From: Bullera alba | Lineage: Eukaryota; Basidiomycota; Tremellomycetes; Tremellales; Bulleraceae | Direction of reading: 5' to 3' | Assembly (NCBI GenBank): GCA_001600095.1 | Contig: BCIX01000005.1 | Coordinates: 316,523-380,522, forward strand | Length of the DNA: 64,000 bases | In this document: positions 47,101 to 58,280 of the stretch, in pieces | Layout: the number at the start of each line of letters is the position of its first letter | How positions within the stretch are numbered: position 1 is the first letter of the stretch | The notes under the pieces: generated by a model | What the model saw: the letters and a program-made list of their open reading frames with translations, nothing else | Databases searched by the model: none | Told to the model about the DNA's origin: nothing | Made by a program: the position numbers and the translations under genes

Positions 47101-48443
47101 TCGCAGCCTCCATCACGACGTTGACATTGGCGTCGCTCTTGCACTTTGTGCCCAACGTCGAGGCGAGTGAACCATAGGCGTCGACATTCCGATCTGATAT
47201 GGCGGAATTTCTCGGTTCCGTCAAGACCTTGTTGCATTCTTCCAGCGCTTCCAGCCTGTCTTTCCATTTTGTCGAGGATAGTCGAGTGTCGAGGTCCGAG
47301 GGGAACAGGGATAAAGCGTCGACTGGATCCAATAATGACCGTGGATCTATTGCCGGAGCAGCCTCTTCCTCCCCTGCATCATCTGCATCTTCACCATTGG
47401 CCTCAGCTTCCTCACGCTCCCGCTGTGCTTTCCTCGTATATCTCGTTGGCTTGCCTGTCCCAGCTCCTTTGCCATCCCCATCAAGCGAGTCGAAGCTTTT
47501 TTGCAGTTCGGACATCTGTACTGGCTTCAAATCGGATAGAGAGGGGACGAGCGCTGCGCCGAGAAAGGTGTAAAGAGTGATGACGAGCGATGTGCCTTCC
47601 GCTCGAACGTTCTTGTCTGTATGAGCGAAGATCTTGGAGATCACCTTGAGCAATGGTTTGACGTTGCCCATTGCAGTCACTCCGAACGACCTGATGACGA
47701 TCAGCAGGACAAGGGCGGAAGAGAGACTTCCACTCACTCTACTAGTTCCTTTAGACATGTGACGGTTCCCGCTACGACTTTCGGCTGTTTTGAATCCAGT
47801 CCCACTAGCACATCGGACTGCGGATTAAGCTATCAGCATGCCATTATCAGAGAACAGGCTTGCAATAGCCCACCATGACGCCTTCTCCGCTGTTCTCCAC
47901 CTCAACGAACATGCCACAAAGCTCGGACCCTTTCTTCTTCGTCCCACTGCGTGTAGCTCCTAGGGCTTTGTCCACCAGAGCCGGAACAATTTCAGGTCTC
48001 AGCCTAGAAGAAATGTCAGCTTAAAGGCCGAATCCAAAGAGTCCGTTAGCTCACTTGGCACTGCTCTCCCCGCTATTCTGCACCAAGGCCAATACAGCTT
48101 CAATCCCTTTCTCCTGTGCAACTACATTTGCATCTAGACACCATTTCCGTCTGCATGGCTTCAGTAATAGCTCATATTCACCTGAAGGGATCATCGAGAC
48201 TCACAGAAGCTGTCCGTCTGATAGATATGGTCTGAAGAAAGGATCCGTATCCGAGGCTGTCTTGCCTGACTTTGAAATTACATCGTTGTATGCCGATAAT
48301 CTAGCTTTCCAGTTCTACGAATCGATGTATGAGCACTGCTACCGAGAGCTCGCTGTTCTCATCTCCCGACATACCTTATGCTGGCTGCGCTCTACCAGTG
48401 GGATCTGGGAGAAGTCCTCCTCTTGAGGGGGTTCTCCGTCCAT
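41131..48443 (-). CDS. STU2: XMAP215/Dis1-family microtubule polymerase with four TOG domains
   Basis: Binds tubulin through TOG domains and promotes microtubule growth at plus ends, centrosomes and kinetochores. The start is the ATG at 48443 (MDGEPPQEEDFSQIPLVERS). Small exons then give TOG1 (NWKARLSAYNDVIS, VVAQEKGIEAVLALV, ISKIFAHTDKNVRAEG). TOG2 begins near 46190 (DGAWKVRLEAAEAMVKWYED) after an Ala/Pro/Lys linker. TOG3 lies in the big exon 43769-45652 (DAAWKVRKEGFEALNAVLE). TOG4 spans the end of that exon and the next (MEFHASPETFALLFSKDHRA, NEALALIEKAYRKRGSIL). A basic Ser/Pro linker leads to a helical C-terminal domain (DLVMRCLWKRCKVLDDD, LRTVKTILQRVVGE) like that after TOG5 of XMAP215. 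The last exons form a disordered tail ending at 41131. Total is roughly 2100-2200 residues, far longer than yeast Stu2 (888), which has two TOGs and a coiled coil. I saw no separate TOG5 and no coiled coil. Confidence 0.92.
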
Positions 48444-48864
48444 GTCCGTCTTGATGGTCCAAGTATCTCGATGTTTCTAAGCCAAATCCACTCCCGCTGC
48501 GCCCTCGATCTGGGAATACCTCTCGAGCTATTTCCTCATATGGCTCAACCTGGGCGTCAAGACTGGAGACTTGGTGGAGACAGACTCTGATGCGAGGTTG
48601 ATAATTTGGACAGTGTCTGAAACTGCATCTGTTGACACAAATGGACTGGTCGATGAACGCGCACTGGTCGCGTGGTAGCATTTTACGTAAACTCGGTTGA
48701 CTTTTGCCACCAACCGGGGTCACGTGTTAGGTGCTCGGGGCTCCAGATGACAGATCGTGTGGTCACGTCCGGCCAAACTACAGGCAAGACTCAAGAGATA
48801 TAGCGATACATCATCCTAATCTTGTGCACTTCCTCTCGACTCTGACCAGCTGTACAGTACCGCC
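48444..48864. promoter_or_regulatory. Divergent promoter of the XMAP215 and uridine kinase genes
   Basis: 421 bp without a supported gene. It contains a perfect 10-bp palindrome TTTACGTAAA (48682-48691) and an E-box CACGTG (48721-48726). Their use is not known. Confidence 0.4.
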
Positions 48865-51440
48865 ATGGCATCTGGAAGTGCCTCGAAGCCGATGCGCCCT
48901 TCCAAATCCGAGTTGATGGACAGCAAGAACGTAGTCATGGCCTCTCATGGCCGTGCACCGTGGTACGGCCCGGACGGGAAGAACATCGAGGCGTACGTCG
49001 TGGGTATTGCAGGCGGCAGTGCTTCAGGCAAGGTACGTATCCGTACTTCACCAAATCAGTCCCGGGAGACCTACCTGATAACATGCTAGACGTATGTCGC
49101 AAGGGCCATCTTGTCGGCGCTCGAGTACATCCCCTCGGTCTTGATCCTCTCCCAGGATGCGTTCTACCGCGCTCATAGCCCGGAGGAGCTCGAGCTGGCT
49201 TTCAAGAACGACTTGGATCTAGGTGGGGATCTTTCCGGTCGTCTTAAACCTCACGACTGCTGATTCCACCTGCTCAGACCATCCCGACGCTATCGATACT
49301 ACTCTGTTTGCAAAGGTAAGCTAGGGAAAGGCCGGCCGCAGCTGATGCAACTTCCTAGTGTTTGCTAGATCTGAAGCAGGGGAAAGCCACAGAGGTGTGT
49401 ATTGAAAGCTGTTGCCTCCTGCAGGGTATCAATGACCATCTTACAGATACCCGTCTACTCATTCGTCCACCACCGTAAGTAGCTCAATGAGCCAAGCGAG
49501 CTGAGCAAGCTGACCAGTTTGCAGAACGGATGCCCGAGAAGAAGTACCTGTACGGTGCAAGTGTAATCATTGTGTGAGCTGGAGTCTGAGTCTCGAATTC
49601 TAAAGAAGCTCACGGCCACCCTAGGGAAGGTATAATGGCCCTAGACTCGCCGGAAATGCGAGACTTGTATGATCTCAAAGTGTTTGTCGTGAGTCCCCTC
49701 CAGGAGTACTGTAGTCTCTCTCTGACTTCGTTAACAGAATTGTGACTCCGACCTCATGCTCGCCCGACGGATCAAGCGGGACATCAAAGAGCGAGGCCGA
49801 GATGTCGATGGGATCTTGGACCAGGTCAGCTGGTGCATCACATCGCGGTCAGTGTAGCTGAGCTGACCTAACTCCAGTACCTACGATTTGTCAAGAGCAG
49901 TTATGATAACTTTGTCCAGCCTTCATCCAAGTTTGCAGATATAGTGAGTGCCAGCGACATCCCATAATATAGCCGGCAGAATCCAATTCTGATAATGTGA
50001 CCAGATTGTCCCAGGATCTTCGAATCAAATCGCGGTGGAACTCCTCGTCACGCATATCAAGAGGCAGCTGGATTCGAGATCCTTGCGCTTCAGGAACATG
50101 CTGGCGAAAATGGGAGAGGACGACGACACACCTATCACGGCTATCTCGCCTGCACGATATGAGGAGCAAGGGGTGTACCTGCTTGATCAAACGCCTCAAC
50201 TCATGGTCAGCTGGGTCGAGTTCGTCTATGAATCATGAAGCTGATGGCATCGGTAGGGTATCATGACCAAGCTCCGAGATCAAGAGACAGAACGAGGCGA
50301 CTTCATCTTCCACGCCGATCGCTTGTCGACGTTGATAGTGGAGAAAGCCTTGACTCTACTACCATACGAGGCTCAAACCGTGCAGACGCCCTTGAAACTC
50401 CCCTACGACGGCCTCACCCGGGCGAAAGAGGTAAGCTGCTCTATTGACGTTGATCGAGTCCGCTATCAGCTGACTGCTTATTCTAGAATCTCGTTGGGAT
50501 TTCGATATTGCGATCTGGAGGTCCATTCTCCCACGGATTACGGCGGGTTATCAGAGACGTACCGATCGGTGCGATGTTAATCCAGTCGGATCCAAAGACC
50601 GGAGAGCCGATTCTGCTCAGCTCGACACTGCCTCACTGCGTGAAATCAGAGGAGGAGAGTGCCAATACTAGGGTACTTCTGCTCGACTCTCAGGTGTGTC
50701 AGATCGCACGCTTGTGTGGAGAACACTGCTGATGTTGTGATCTCCAGATGGGCACTGGCGCTGCTGCCAGTAAGCACCATAGCAGTCTGGCGTCATGGCA
50801 ATGCTGACCGTTTGACCTTCAGTGATGGCTATTCGAGTTTTGCTCGACCATGGCGTTCCCGGTAAGCTGGTTCTCTCCACTCGGACTATATCAAGCTGAC
50901 CTCTCTGCCAGAATCACACATCATCTTCTTGGCCTTTCTCATCTCTCGGCACGGATTGTCCTCTGTTCGCCGGGCTTTCCCCTCTGTTCGGATCGTCACT
51001 GCCGCCGTGGACTCGGAACTGCACGAGATGCACCTCCCACTCACGTCGTTGGTCATGGGGGAAGCCGCTGGCGAGGCGGATTTCGCCGTACGACTGGTCG
51101 ACCCCGAGGTCCATCCGCCCACCAACGTCGACGGGGGTGAGGGCGAGGAGGGGGACATGAGGGGCGCAATGAAGCCGCCGCCGCAGGTCAAGGAGGAGGG
51201 GTTCAAGGTGCCCGTGAAAGTGACTGAAGACCTGAAGTTCTCAAGGAAGAGAGGGGACGAGGCTAGGGTGACAGAGAAGCGGGCTTGGGTTGTGTCACCA
51301 GGTGAGTCTGTCATACCCGCTGTCATAGGAGACGGACGCTGACGATCACCTAGGTATGGGTCATATTGGGTATGTCGCTTGTGAAATGTCGCTACCATTC
51401 TCGCTGACGCACCCGCAGGGATCGATACTATACGCAATAG
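48865..51440 (+). CDS. URK1: Uridine kinase with a UPRT-like C-terminal domain
   Basis: Pyrimidine salvage: phosphorylates uridine and cytidine to UMP and CMP. The start is the ATG at 48865. The kinase half has the P-loop GIAGGSASGKT split by an intron, ILSQDAFYR, DHPDAIDTTLF, YSFVHHQR, VIIVEGIMALDSPEMRDLYD, KVFVNCDSDLMLARRIKRDI and QYLRFVKSSYDNFVQPS. The C-terminal half follows the uracil phosphoribosyltransferase fold: LVGISILRSGGPFSHGLRRV, AMLIQSDPKTGEPILLSS, LLLDSQMGTGAAAMMAIRVL and GHIGDRYYTQ at the end (stop at 51440). Yeast Urk1 and human UCK-like proteins have the same fusion. An acidic, Lys-rich insert of about 70 residues (VDGGEGEEGDMRGAMKPPPQ) interrupts the last UPRT strands. The PRPP loop departs from the active DPMLATGG form, so the second domain may be non-catalytic. 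About twelve short exons. Confidence 0.92.
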
Positions 51441-51964
51441 CGCCATTGTCATGCATGTCTGTACCATCCATGTCGTCGATCGACCTGCTAACTTGCAATC
51501 TCGATGCCCTTGTTCTCGAATCACGCCAGAACAAACTTCGATGCCGAGTCTCAAGGCCGCCAGCTGCTGCAGTGGATCGTCTTCATGAATGTTACTCGAA
51601 AAGAGGTACTTGTACACAACCTAGACTCTACGAAATCTACGGACAGCCATGAGATGGAGCGAGGACAGGGATGATTCGAAGCTTGAACTACTGAACAACG
51701 TGAGAGGGTCGTGGTGACGAATTTATACTTTCTGTGCTTTTCTGCTTTGGGATACCATCTTCCTTCCATTCCATCCTCACTTCCATTTCCCCTCTTTTTA
51801 CAAATCTAAACCGGGCCAACATCGAACAGTGTATCGGACAGGGAGTCGTAAAAGGTCGTTAATGAACAGTCCATCGCTTGTCGTGTATGTGCAGAACGGT
51901 CACCTGGCTCGGGCAGGGGTATGTCTTGTCGTCTGGGTATATTGGATCGTGTATCGTATCGCGT
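51441..51964. other. Convergent spacer between URK1 and the zinc-finger gene
   Basis: 3' regions of both neighbours. Pyrimidine-rich around 51770-51805. No gene-like ORF or structured element is noticed. Confidence 0.35.
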
Positions 51965-54900
51965 CTAGGCGGTGATGTTGGAGTCGAGTCGACCATGCTC
52001 GAATTTCGATTGCGTCGGCCCTCTGGCCTTCTTCCTACCGACGGAGAATCGTCGGCCGGCCTTGACCTTCCTAGCCTTCTTCTTGACCGCTTTCCTCCTT
52101 CCGCCCAGGACAAATTCGTCGTCGGAATCATCGCTAGTGACGTCAATGTCAAAGTCCTTGTCGCTCAACTCCTCTTCACCCTCTTCATCCGGGTTGAACA
52201 CCTTGGCGACCTTGTCGTCATCAGCCTTGTCATCTCCTTCGACACCTTCGACGATCGCGCCGTTCCTGTCGTCAAAGTAGACGTTGGCGAGGCCGAGCCC
52301 GACCGACGTGGCAGTGTCGGTGCGGTGGACAGTGGGGCGAGGAGGCGAAGAGAGGGTGATCATGTGGGTATTGCCGTACCCGTCAACGGGGGAGTTGGGC
52401 GGCATTGACATGGAGCCGTATTGTCCTGAACCGGGGTACAGAGTGGGCGGCGGGGCTAGCATCGGGTAGTAGGTGAGGTTCTGACCGTGATAGGCCTTGT
52501 TGTCCGAGAACTGAGTGTGATAAGGGCTGATCGGGGTGGGATACGCCACTTGACCATGTTGGTAGGACATTGACGTTGTGTTCTGACCGGAAAGAAGCAT
52601 GGGAATTGGCGACAGAGCTCCATTGCCCTGGGTCATGTACTGAGCCGATGGCGCAACCAGGGTAGACGAGCTGGAGACTGAGGATGCCGAAGATGAGAAC
52701 ACGTTGGCGGCAACGTTCTGTCGAGGAGGGACTGGGTATGAGATCGGCGGGCCCCACTTGCTGGTCGGCTTCTTCTGCTCCGAGGAAAGAGCCATTGGCG
52801 AGGATAGGACTGGGAATGCGGAAGTTTGATCCTGCTTGGGTGTCTCATCCGGTCCTTCCGACGCGTGTCGACTCAACATCATGTCTTCCATCTCTTCCCA
52901 CTCTTCGTCGGTACCGCTTCTGCCGCCACCGATGCTATGAGCATCACCATACCCTCCAGGACCGGAGAACGGCTCGATCTCGGTCCAAGGCGATTCAGTC
53001 GGCGTGACTGGCGTCGAGTGGAACCTCTGCATGAATGCAGGCGCAGAGTGGATCCTACCGGGATGGGGTGTGGCGAGGTTGAGGTAGGAAGAGGGTTGTG
53101 GATGCGAGTATAGCTGATGAGTACCCACAGCCGTGTAGGGCATAGGCGGAGGTGGCATGGACGAGTGCTGAGGCGGATGTACCTGAAAGCTAGGCACCGA
53201 GGTGATGTCGACGAGCTCCGGACTACCATCTCTGTAGGTATCATTCGAAGGTGGTTCGACTCGAGCACCAGCTGCTGATCGATTCGCCGAGACCGGGACA
53301 GAGGTACTAGACTGGTAGCTTGATGTGATGAAAGCTTGGTGATTTGGAGGGAAAGATAGCTGACCAGGGGCGAAACCACCACCAACACCACCATAAGGCG
53401 CAGACGCGTATGGTTGCGAGTAATACGGCAGAGGAGCCGAGACCGACCTCATCTGCCCGTTGTCGGATCTTATCCACATCATTCCCGGCTGGGGTTTCGC
53501 AAACGAGTAGCCATGTGGCGGGAAGACGGGCTGACCATTGAAGTGCTGCGAAGATCCGACAGCACCGATCGATTCTGTTGAGCGGCCTCCTCCGATGGAA
53601 CTGGACTGGGCATCAGTGCTCGTGGACGACCCGTTGAAGGCCCCGCTTCCACTGAGTCCCGGGCTGGGGATAGTGGAGGTTGTGATGTCGGATTGAACCG
53701 AGATTGAAGGACAGGCGGAGAGGGGAGTCTGTAAGGATGGGGTCGAATCCGGAGCTTGATCCCCGATGCGCCTCTGCGTGTCGATGTTGGGCGGTCTGGT
53801 GAACGCGGTTGGAGAGGCCCGGTGATATGGCTTGAAAGCACGCTGAGCGCGCTGCTGTTGCTGTTGCTGCCGGACGAGGTCTGACTGGTTTCGGACGACC
53901 CGCGGGACGACCTCTGATCCGAGTCCATCGCCGGCGTACCTGATGCTTCCTCCGACTCCAATGAAGGCTGTCGGCTGTACCCCGCCGTTGAAGGCGAACG
54001 CCGCCGCCACTGACGGGTAAGGGGCGGCGACCCCATGGGGGGTACTGGAAGAGGTAGGTGTGGAGAGGTAGTAGGCGGGCTTGCCGTCGGGTCCAACTGG
54101 TCCGGGTTCGTATCGAAAGGAAGAACCCCTGCTGGCCTTGGAGCCAGACACGGGAAAGTGGATTTTGTGGCGAACGGCATCGGTGGACGGGGCCGGAAGC
54201 TCTGGGTGGGCTCGACGGAAGTGCTTCAGGTAGGTGTTTCGTCGAGCGAATGACTTTCCGTTGCCGCAGATTCGACAGGCGTAAGGTCTGTTGCCGGTGC
54301 TAGAGGAAGCGTCAGACGGCTTGCTCTACATCAGTATGCTCCCTATCACTCACTGGGTCCTTCTGTGTCTGGCCAAGGAGCTGGAGTCGGCGAAGCACCT
54401 TTCGCAGCTCTCGCATTCGTGAGGCTTTTCACCGGTACTAACGGTGGAGTCAGCTTCTACCTTTCCAAAAGCTGCTAGCTAGCTTCATACTACTCACTGA
54501 GTTCGAATATGGACTGTAAGAGCGGATCGCTGGATGAAGGCTTTCCCACAGTCTGCCACAGTGCAAGTGTATGCCCTAGATAGAGGTATCAGTTCATGAA
54601 CCATGGCAACGTATATCGGTGAACTCGCCTGTCGTTGGTGTGGATCTTTTGATGTCTGGCCAAGTCTGACCTTCTGGCGAAAGCCTTTCTGCAGTCTTCG
54701 AAATCGCAGACATGGGGGCGAGCAGATGGGTCGTAACCCGGCCCAGCACGGCTTATATCGTGAACGAGCTGTTCGCCGGCATCGTTATCGTCATCGTCGT
54801 CATGGTCGGTTGAAGATGGATTGTCCATAGTGGGAGTGAGTAGATTGTCGACGGCCGTGGCGAGGTCGAGGAGGGTTTCATGGGGAACAGGGGTGAAAGG

Positions 54901-55104
54901 GATATCATCCAGACCGGGGGATTGGCCGGATCGAGAGAATTCGAGAGTATGATCATCATCCGAGGAGGATTGGAGAGTAGGTGGTGGTGGTCGAGGAGGA
55001 AAGCGGTTACGAGGTGGTTGTTTCATGGGAGGGGAGGGAGATGAGGTAGTGTCAGCGCTGGTTTCAGTGACTTTACGCCGTTTCTGGCGTCTAGGAGGCA
55101 GCAT
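51965..55104 (-). CDS. C2H2 transcription factor with four zinc fingers
   Basis: Probable DNA-binding regulator; target unknown. The start is the ATG at 55104 (MLPPRRQKRRKVTETSADTT), a basic nuclear-signal-like N-terminus. A Pro/acidic region follows, with DHDDDDDNDAGE. Four fingers come in tandem: HVCDFEDCRKAFARRSDLAR, YTCTVADCGKAFIQRSALTV, HECESCERCFADSSSLARHR and YACRICGNGKSFARRNTYLK, each completed by HxxxH or HxxxxH. The last has two extra residues after its second Cys. An intron sits at or near each finger-to-finger linker (after HTNDR, and within the RTH-TGEK and RTH-TGNR joins). The first of these, 54576-54628, has a GC donor. The large last exon is about 730 residues of disordered Ser/Pro/Gly/Tyr sequence with a polyglutamine run (LVRQQQQQQRAQR). 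It ends in an acidic patch and a basic KKKARKVKAGRR tail. I do not recognise a named orthologue. Confidence 0.88.
54576..54628 (-). other. GC-AG intron in the zinc-finger gene
   Basis: The donor reads AG|GCGAGT on the minus strand and the acceptor CTAG|GGCATAC. Removing these 53 nt joins HTNDR to AYTCTVADCGKAF, a normal C2H2 linker and finger. No GT donor nearby gives this frame. Confidence 0.8.
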
Positions 55105-58100
55105 GATGGAGTGTCTCGGCGAGGACTAGCTCCCTTAGCACCTCGGGGAGGGGTGGTTGGACACAGGAAAGTTAATGAAGGTGATGAAGGAGGAGGATGG
55201 GAAAGTCAGGTGTCACAGGTGTGAGGAGAATGGCAGGTGTCTCCGGGAGCACCAGGTGACGAAAGGAGACGTGTGGGTGTGATTGTGAGAAGTCACTTGA
55301 TAGCTATGGAGGAGGAAGGAAGAGGAGGGAGGGTGGACATCGGGAAACTGGTTCGCTGTGCGGGGGTGGAATTGGTGACGACTGAAATGGGGGGGTGAAT
55401 TTAAAAGTCACTCACGTCTAAGACGTCCATTTTCAACCTTCCACCTTGCAAGATACGACAATGGGTGTATACGAGTATAGCAAACTGCACGATCTATCGC
55501 GATTGCAACTGCAACGAGATCAAGAGTAAGATGCGGTACTGATGACCAGCTTTTGGGTGTGGGAGAGGGGAGGTAGTTGTGGTGCACCACTTTTGTCGTC
55601 GAGAAGGGGGATTGTCGGTCGCGATGGAGTCAAGAAGTTCCTTTTGCGACAGCCGTAGCCGCAGCTTATAGCTGATATCTGAAGAGGGACGGACGATTCA
55701 TGTGGTGATTGAGGCGATTGAGACCGATTGTTACCACAAATGGGTAGTCGAGGTACGCATTACCGGACAGGTTCAGGTAAGACAAAGTTGGCAAGGGCGG
55801 AAGAGGGCCAGGGTGCCGAGGACGAGGTCGGTTTTTTCGGATGATGATGGTGATAGATGAAATCCGTTTCATCCGTAGTGCCGCAGGTGGGGAATTGGGT
55901 AACGACGGGAGGGTGATGGGTCGGATGTAGCGCAAGAGCGGGAGGGCGGGGAGGAGAGTGGGTCAAGGGAATCGAGAATTCATCGTCAGCAAATGACACC
56001 AAGGATATCGACCACCACTACTGCTTCAGTCTACGAGTCACGCAAAAGTGGCGCATCGTATGGGAGTGGCTCGGAGAATACTCGTTGCCCGAGGGTGGGA
56101 TAGATTTCAGGACGCGAAGGTTGCTTTGCTCACCGGGATGCTACGCCCTCGTACCCTGTGGCACTCTGATGTTCCGCTCGGACAGGCCTGGCCGTGCAGT
56201 CGAGACCTGAGGCCTGACCTGATTGAAAACAGGGTGATGGGATGGTTGATTGGCTTCGTACTAATTCGCGTTGAAACGGACCAACGCCAGTCTTGCGTTC
56301 CGGGGGCTGCGAAAGACTCGAAGCTAAACCCAAAGGAGACGGCGAGAGCGCAACGTGGGCTAACGTGGGTCGGAGCTCGGTTGCTCTGAGACCGTAAAGG
56401 ATGGGGGCTAGTATGATAGGGTCCGGCTTGTCTTGCGTGAATGGCGAGCTGATCGTACCTTGAAACGGATCAGGTGGTGAGATGGCTGCCTCCGGATCGG
56501 CAACGAGAGTGGCGGTGGCAGTGATGACGGCGACGGGAGTGTCGGGCTTCTCAGTGAGCTATGGATCACTCAGTGCCCCTTGCAATTCGTCTCGCGGCGA
56601 TTGCACGGGAAGCGGATGCTATGACCAAGCCAAAGCAAGAGCCGAGTCGGGTTCCGAGTTGTCCACCTCGAAACGGGAGATGACAGTGGCGGTTGACGAG
56701 GTGGTGATGGGTGAGGTGATTCTCGATCGACCCGGTGATAGATTGAACCCCTTGGCTGGATCTTGATGTAACGAGGGTAGTAACTAAACGAGTGTGGGCG
56801 TCTATCGACAGGGCTTTGGATTTCTGGATCGAAGCGAGTGAGTCGTGTGAGTGTTCGAGTATACACAGATTTGCGAATTGTAATCGCTGTCCGGGGGGAA
56901 ATGTGGTGATGAAGACAACCTCGTCTGCACGCTGGCACTTCCTTTTATTCTTCAGCTCACTACATGAACAGATACGACCATCCAGGGCCATTGTTCCCAT
57001 ACCTGGACGATCATGATCACAATCATAAGCGTGACGGACACGGTGAAGGCAAAGGTTATCCCTTGGACAATCAAAGGTGCCAACGGCTCCGTTTGGAGAT
57101 ACGCCTCTGATGCCATCCTTGGGTATAGCGCGGAACGCCCAGGCGTCCGACACTGCTCTCCTCCTTTCCTCATCTCATGCTCGCGTCCTCCACTCACTCA
57201 CTCGCCCGTCTCACCTATGGTGTCACCAGCACCAGAAGCAGAATCCGTGCGCCGAGTCAAACTCTACTCCAAGCTGAAACGTGTGGGGTCGAGGAATCCG
57301 AATCCCGAACAATCAATCAGCCCACTTAGCTCCTCCCATGACGACTAATGGTGAGCACTTGTGACACCTTATTCTCCAAGACCAGGCGGAGCTGTCGAGG
57401 TGCGCGACATCGAGGCCATTGTCGAGGATTCTGGGTATGAACCGTACCTGATCTGTATGACCAAAGGTCGAAAGGCCCAAAGGCTCCTTGTGTGATTCGC
57501 GTGGAACAAGGAACAGCTCGTATCTGAGACTCCATTGTCCTGTGTGGCTTCTGCTTCTGAATCCTCCTATCGCCACGCGTCAAGGCATGCCTTGGAAGGG
57601 AGACGGATTCCGCTCTTCGGTCGATCGAAGGCCGCGCTGTCATTAGGCCAGATACTCCGAGCACCCTGATCGCCCGTCTGCTATTGTCCTGCCAAATCCT
57701 GTCCTATCCTAGATTATCTACGTCAGCTCAATCCCCGAACAATCACTCACAGTCACTCAAGCTGCCACGATACAAGGCGATGCTTCCTGCCCAGCTCCAC
57801 CGTTTCAGAGCTTATCCCCCACGCGTGTGCACAAAAACAGCCACGCAATAACGCGAAACGACAATGAGCGAAAGCGGGAACGAGATGAAACAAGGCAAGA
57901 AGGCCGAGGGGTCGATGACAATAGCTGCGATCAGTGTCCAGGTGACCGATCGTGCATGTCTTGAGGCGCGAACACGGCCGCAAGGGGAGGGAGAGAGAGA
58001 GACCGACGGACAAGGAGAGATGCGATGAGGTGAACGGGTGTTCTATTGTTCGTCGAGAGCGATTTCAGGGTGACGTAAAGCTCTCTCAGGGTGACTCACC

Positions 58101-58280
58101 GGGAAGTCGGCGGGATGGTGTACGCTGGTGTACGTGGTGGTGCTTCAACCTCGCCTGCTCTGACCTGCTCTGACAGGCTCTCGCCGATGCTGAATGTCTT
58201 GGACTCTGGTCAACCCGCAACATTCATGAGGACATGCATGATGCGTACACTATGGTACCTACTTCTTCCTTCCACTCTTG
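55105..58280. other. 3.2-kb gene-poor interval
   Basis: By far the longest stretch without a convincing gene. From 55140 to 55600 the minus strand is pyrimidine-rich, as promoters and leaders often are here, so a long 5' region of the zinc-finger gene is likely. ORFs of 80-195 codons occur on both strands (for example minus 55760-56002 and 56566-57153), but none matches a known family or has clean splice support. A short minus-strand frame (56952-57116) would encode a 54-residue peptide with one hydrophobic helix. Regulatory DNA, a non-coding RNA or an unrecognised small gene are all possible. Confidence 0.5.

Noticed and set aside
56566..57153. 195-codon minus-strand ORF in the gene-poor interval
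   Set aside because: Composition looks random, no domain is recognised, and the hydrophobic frame overlapping it is at least as plausible.
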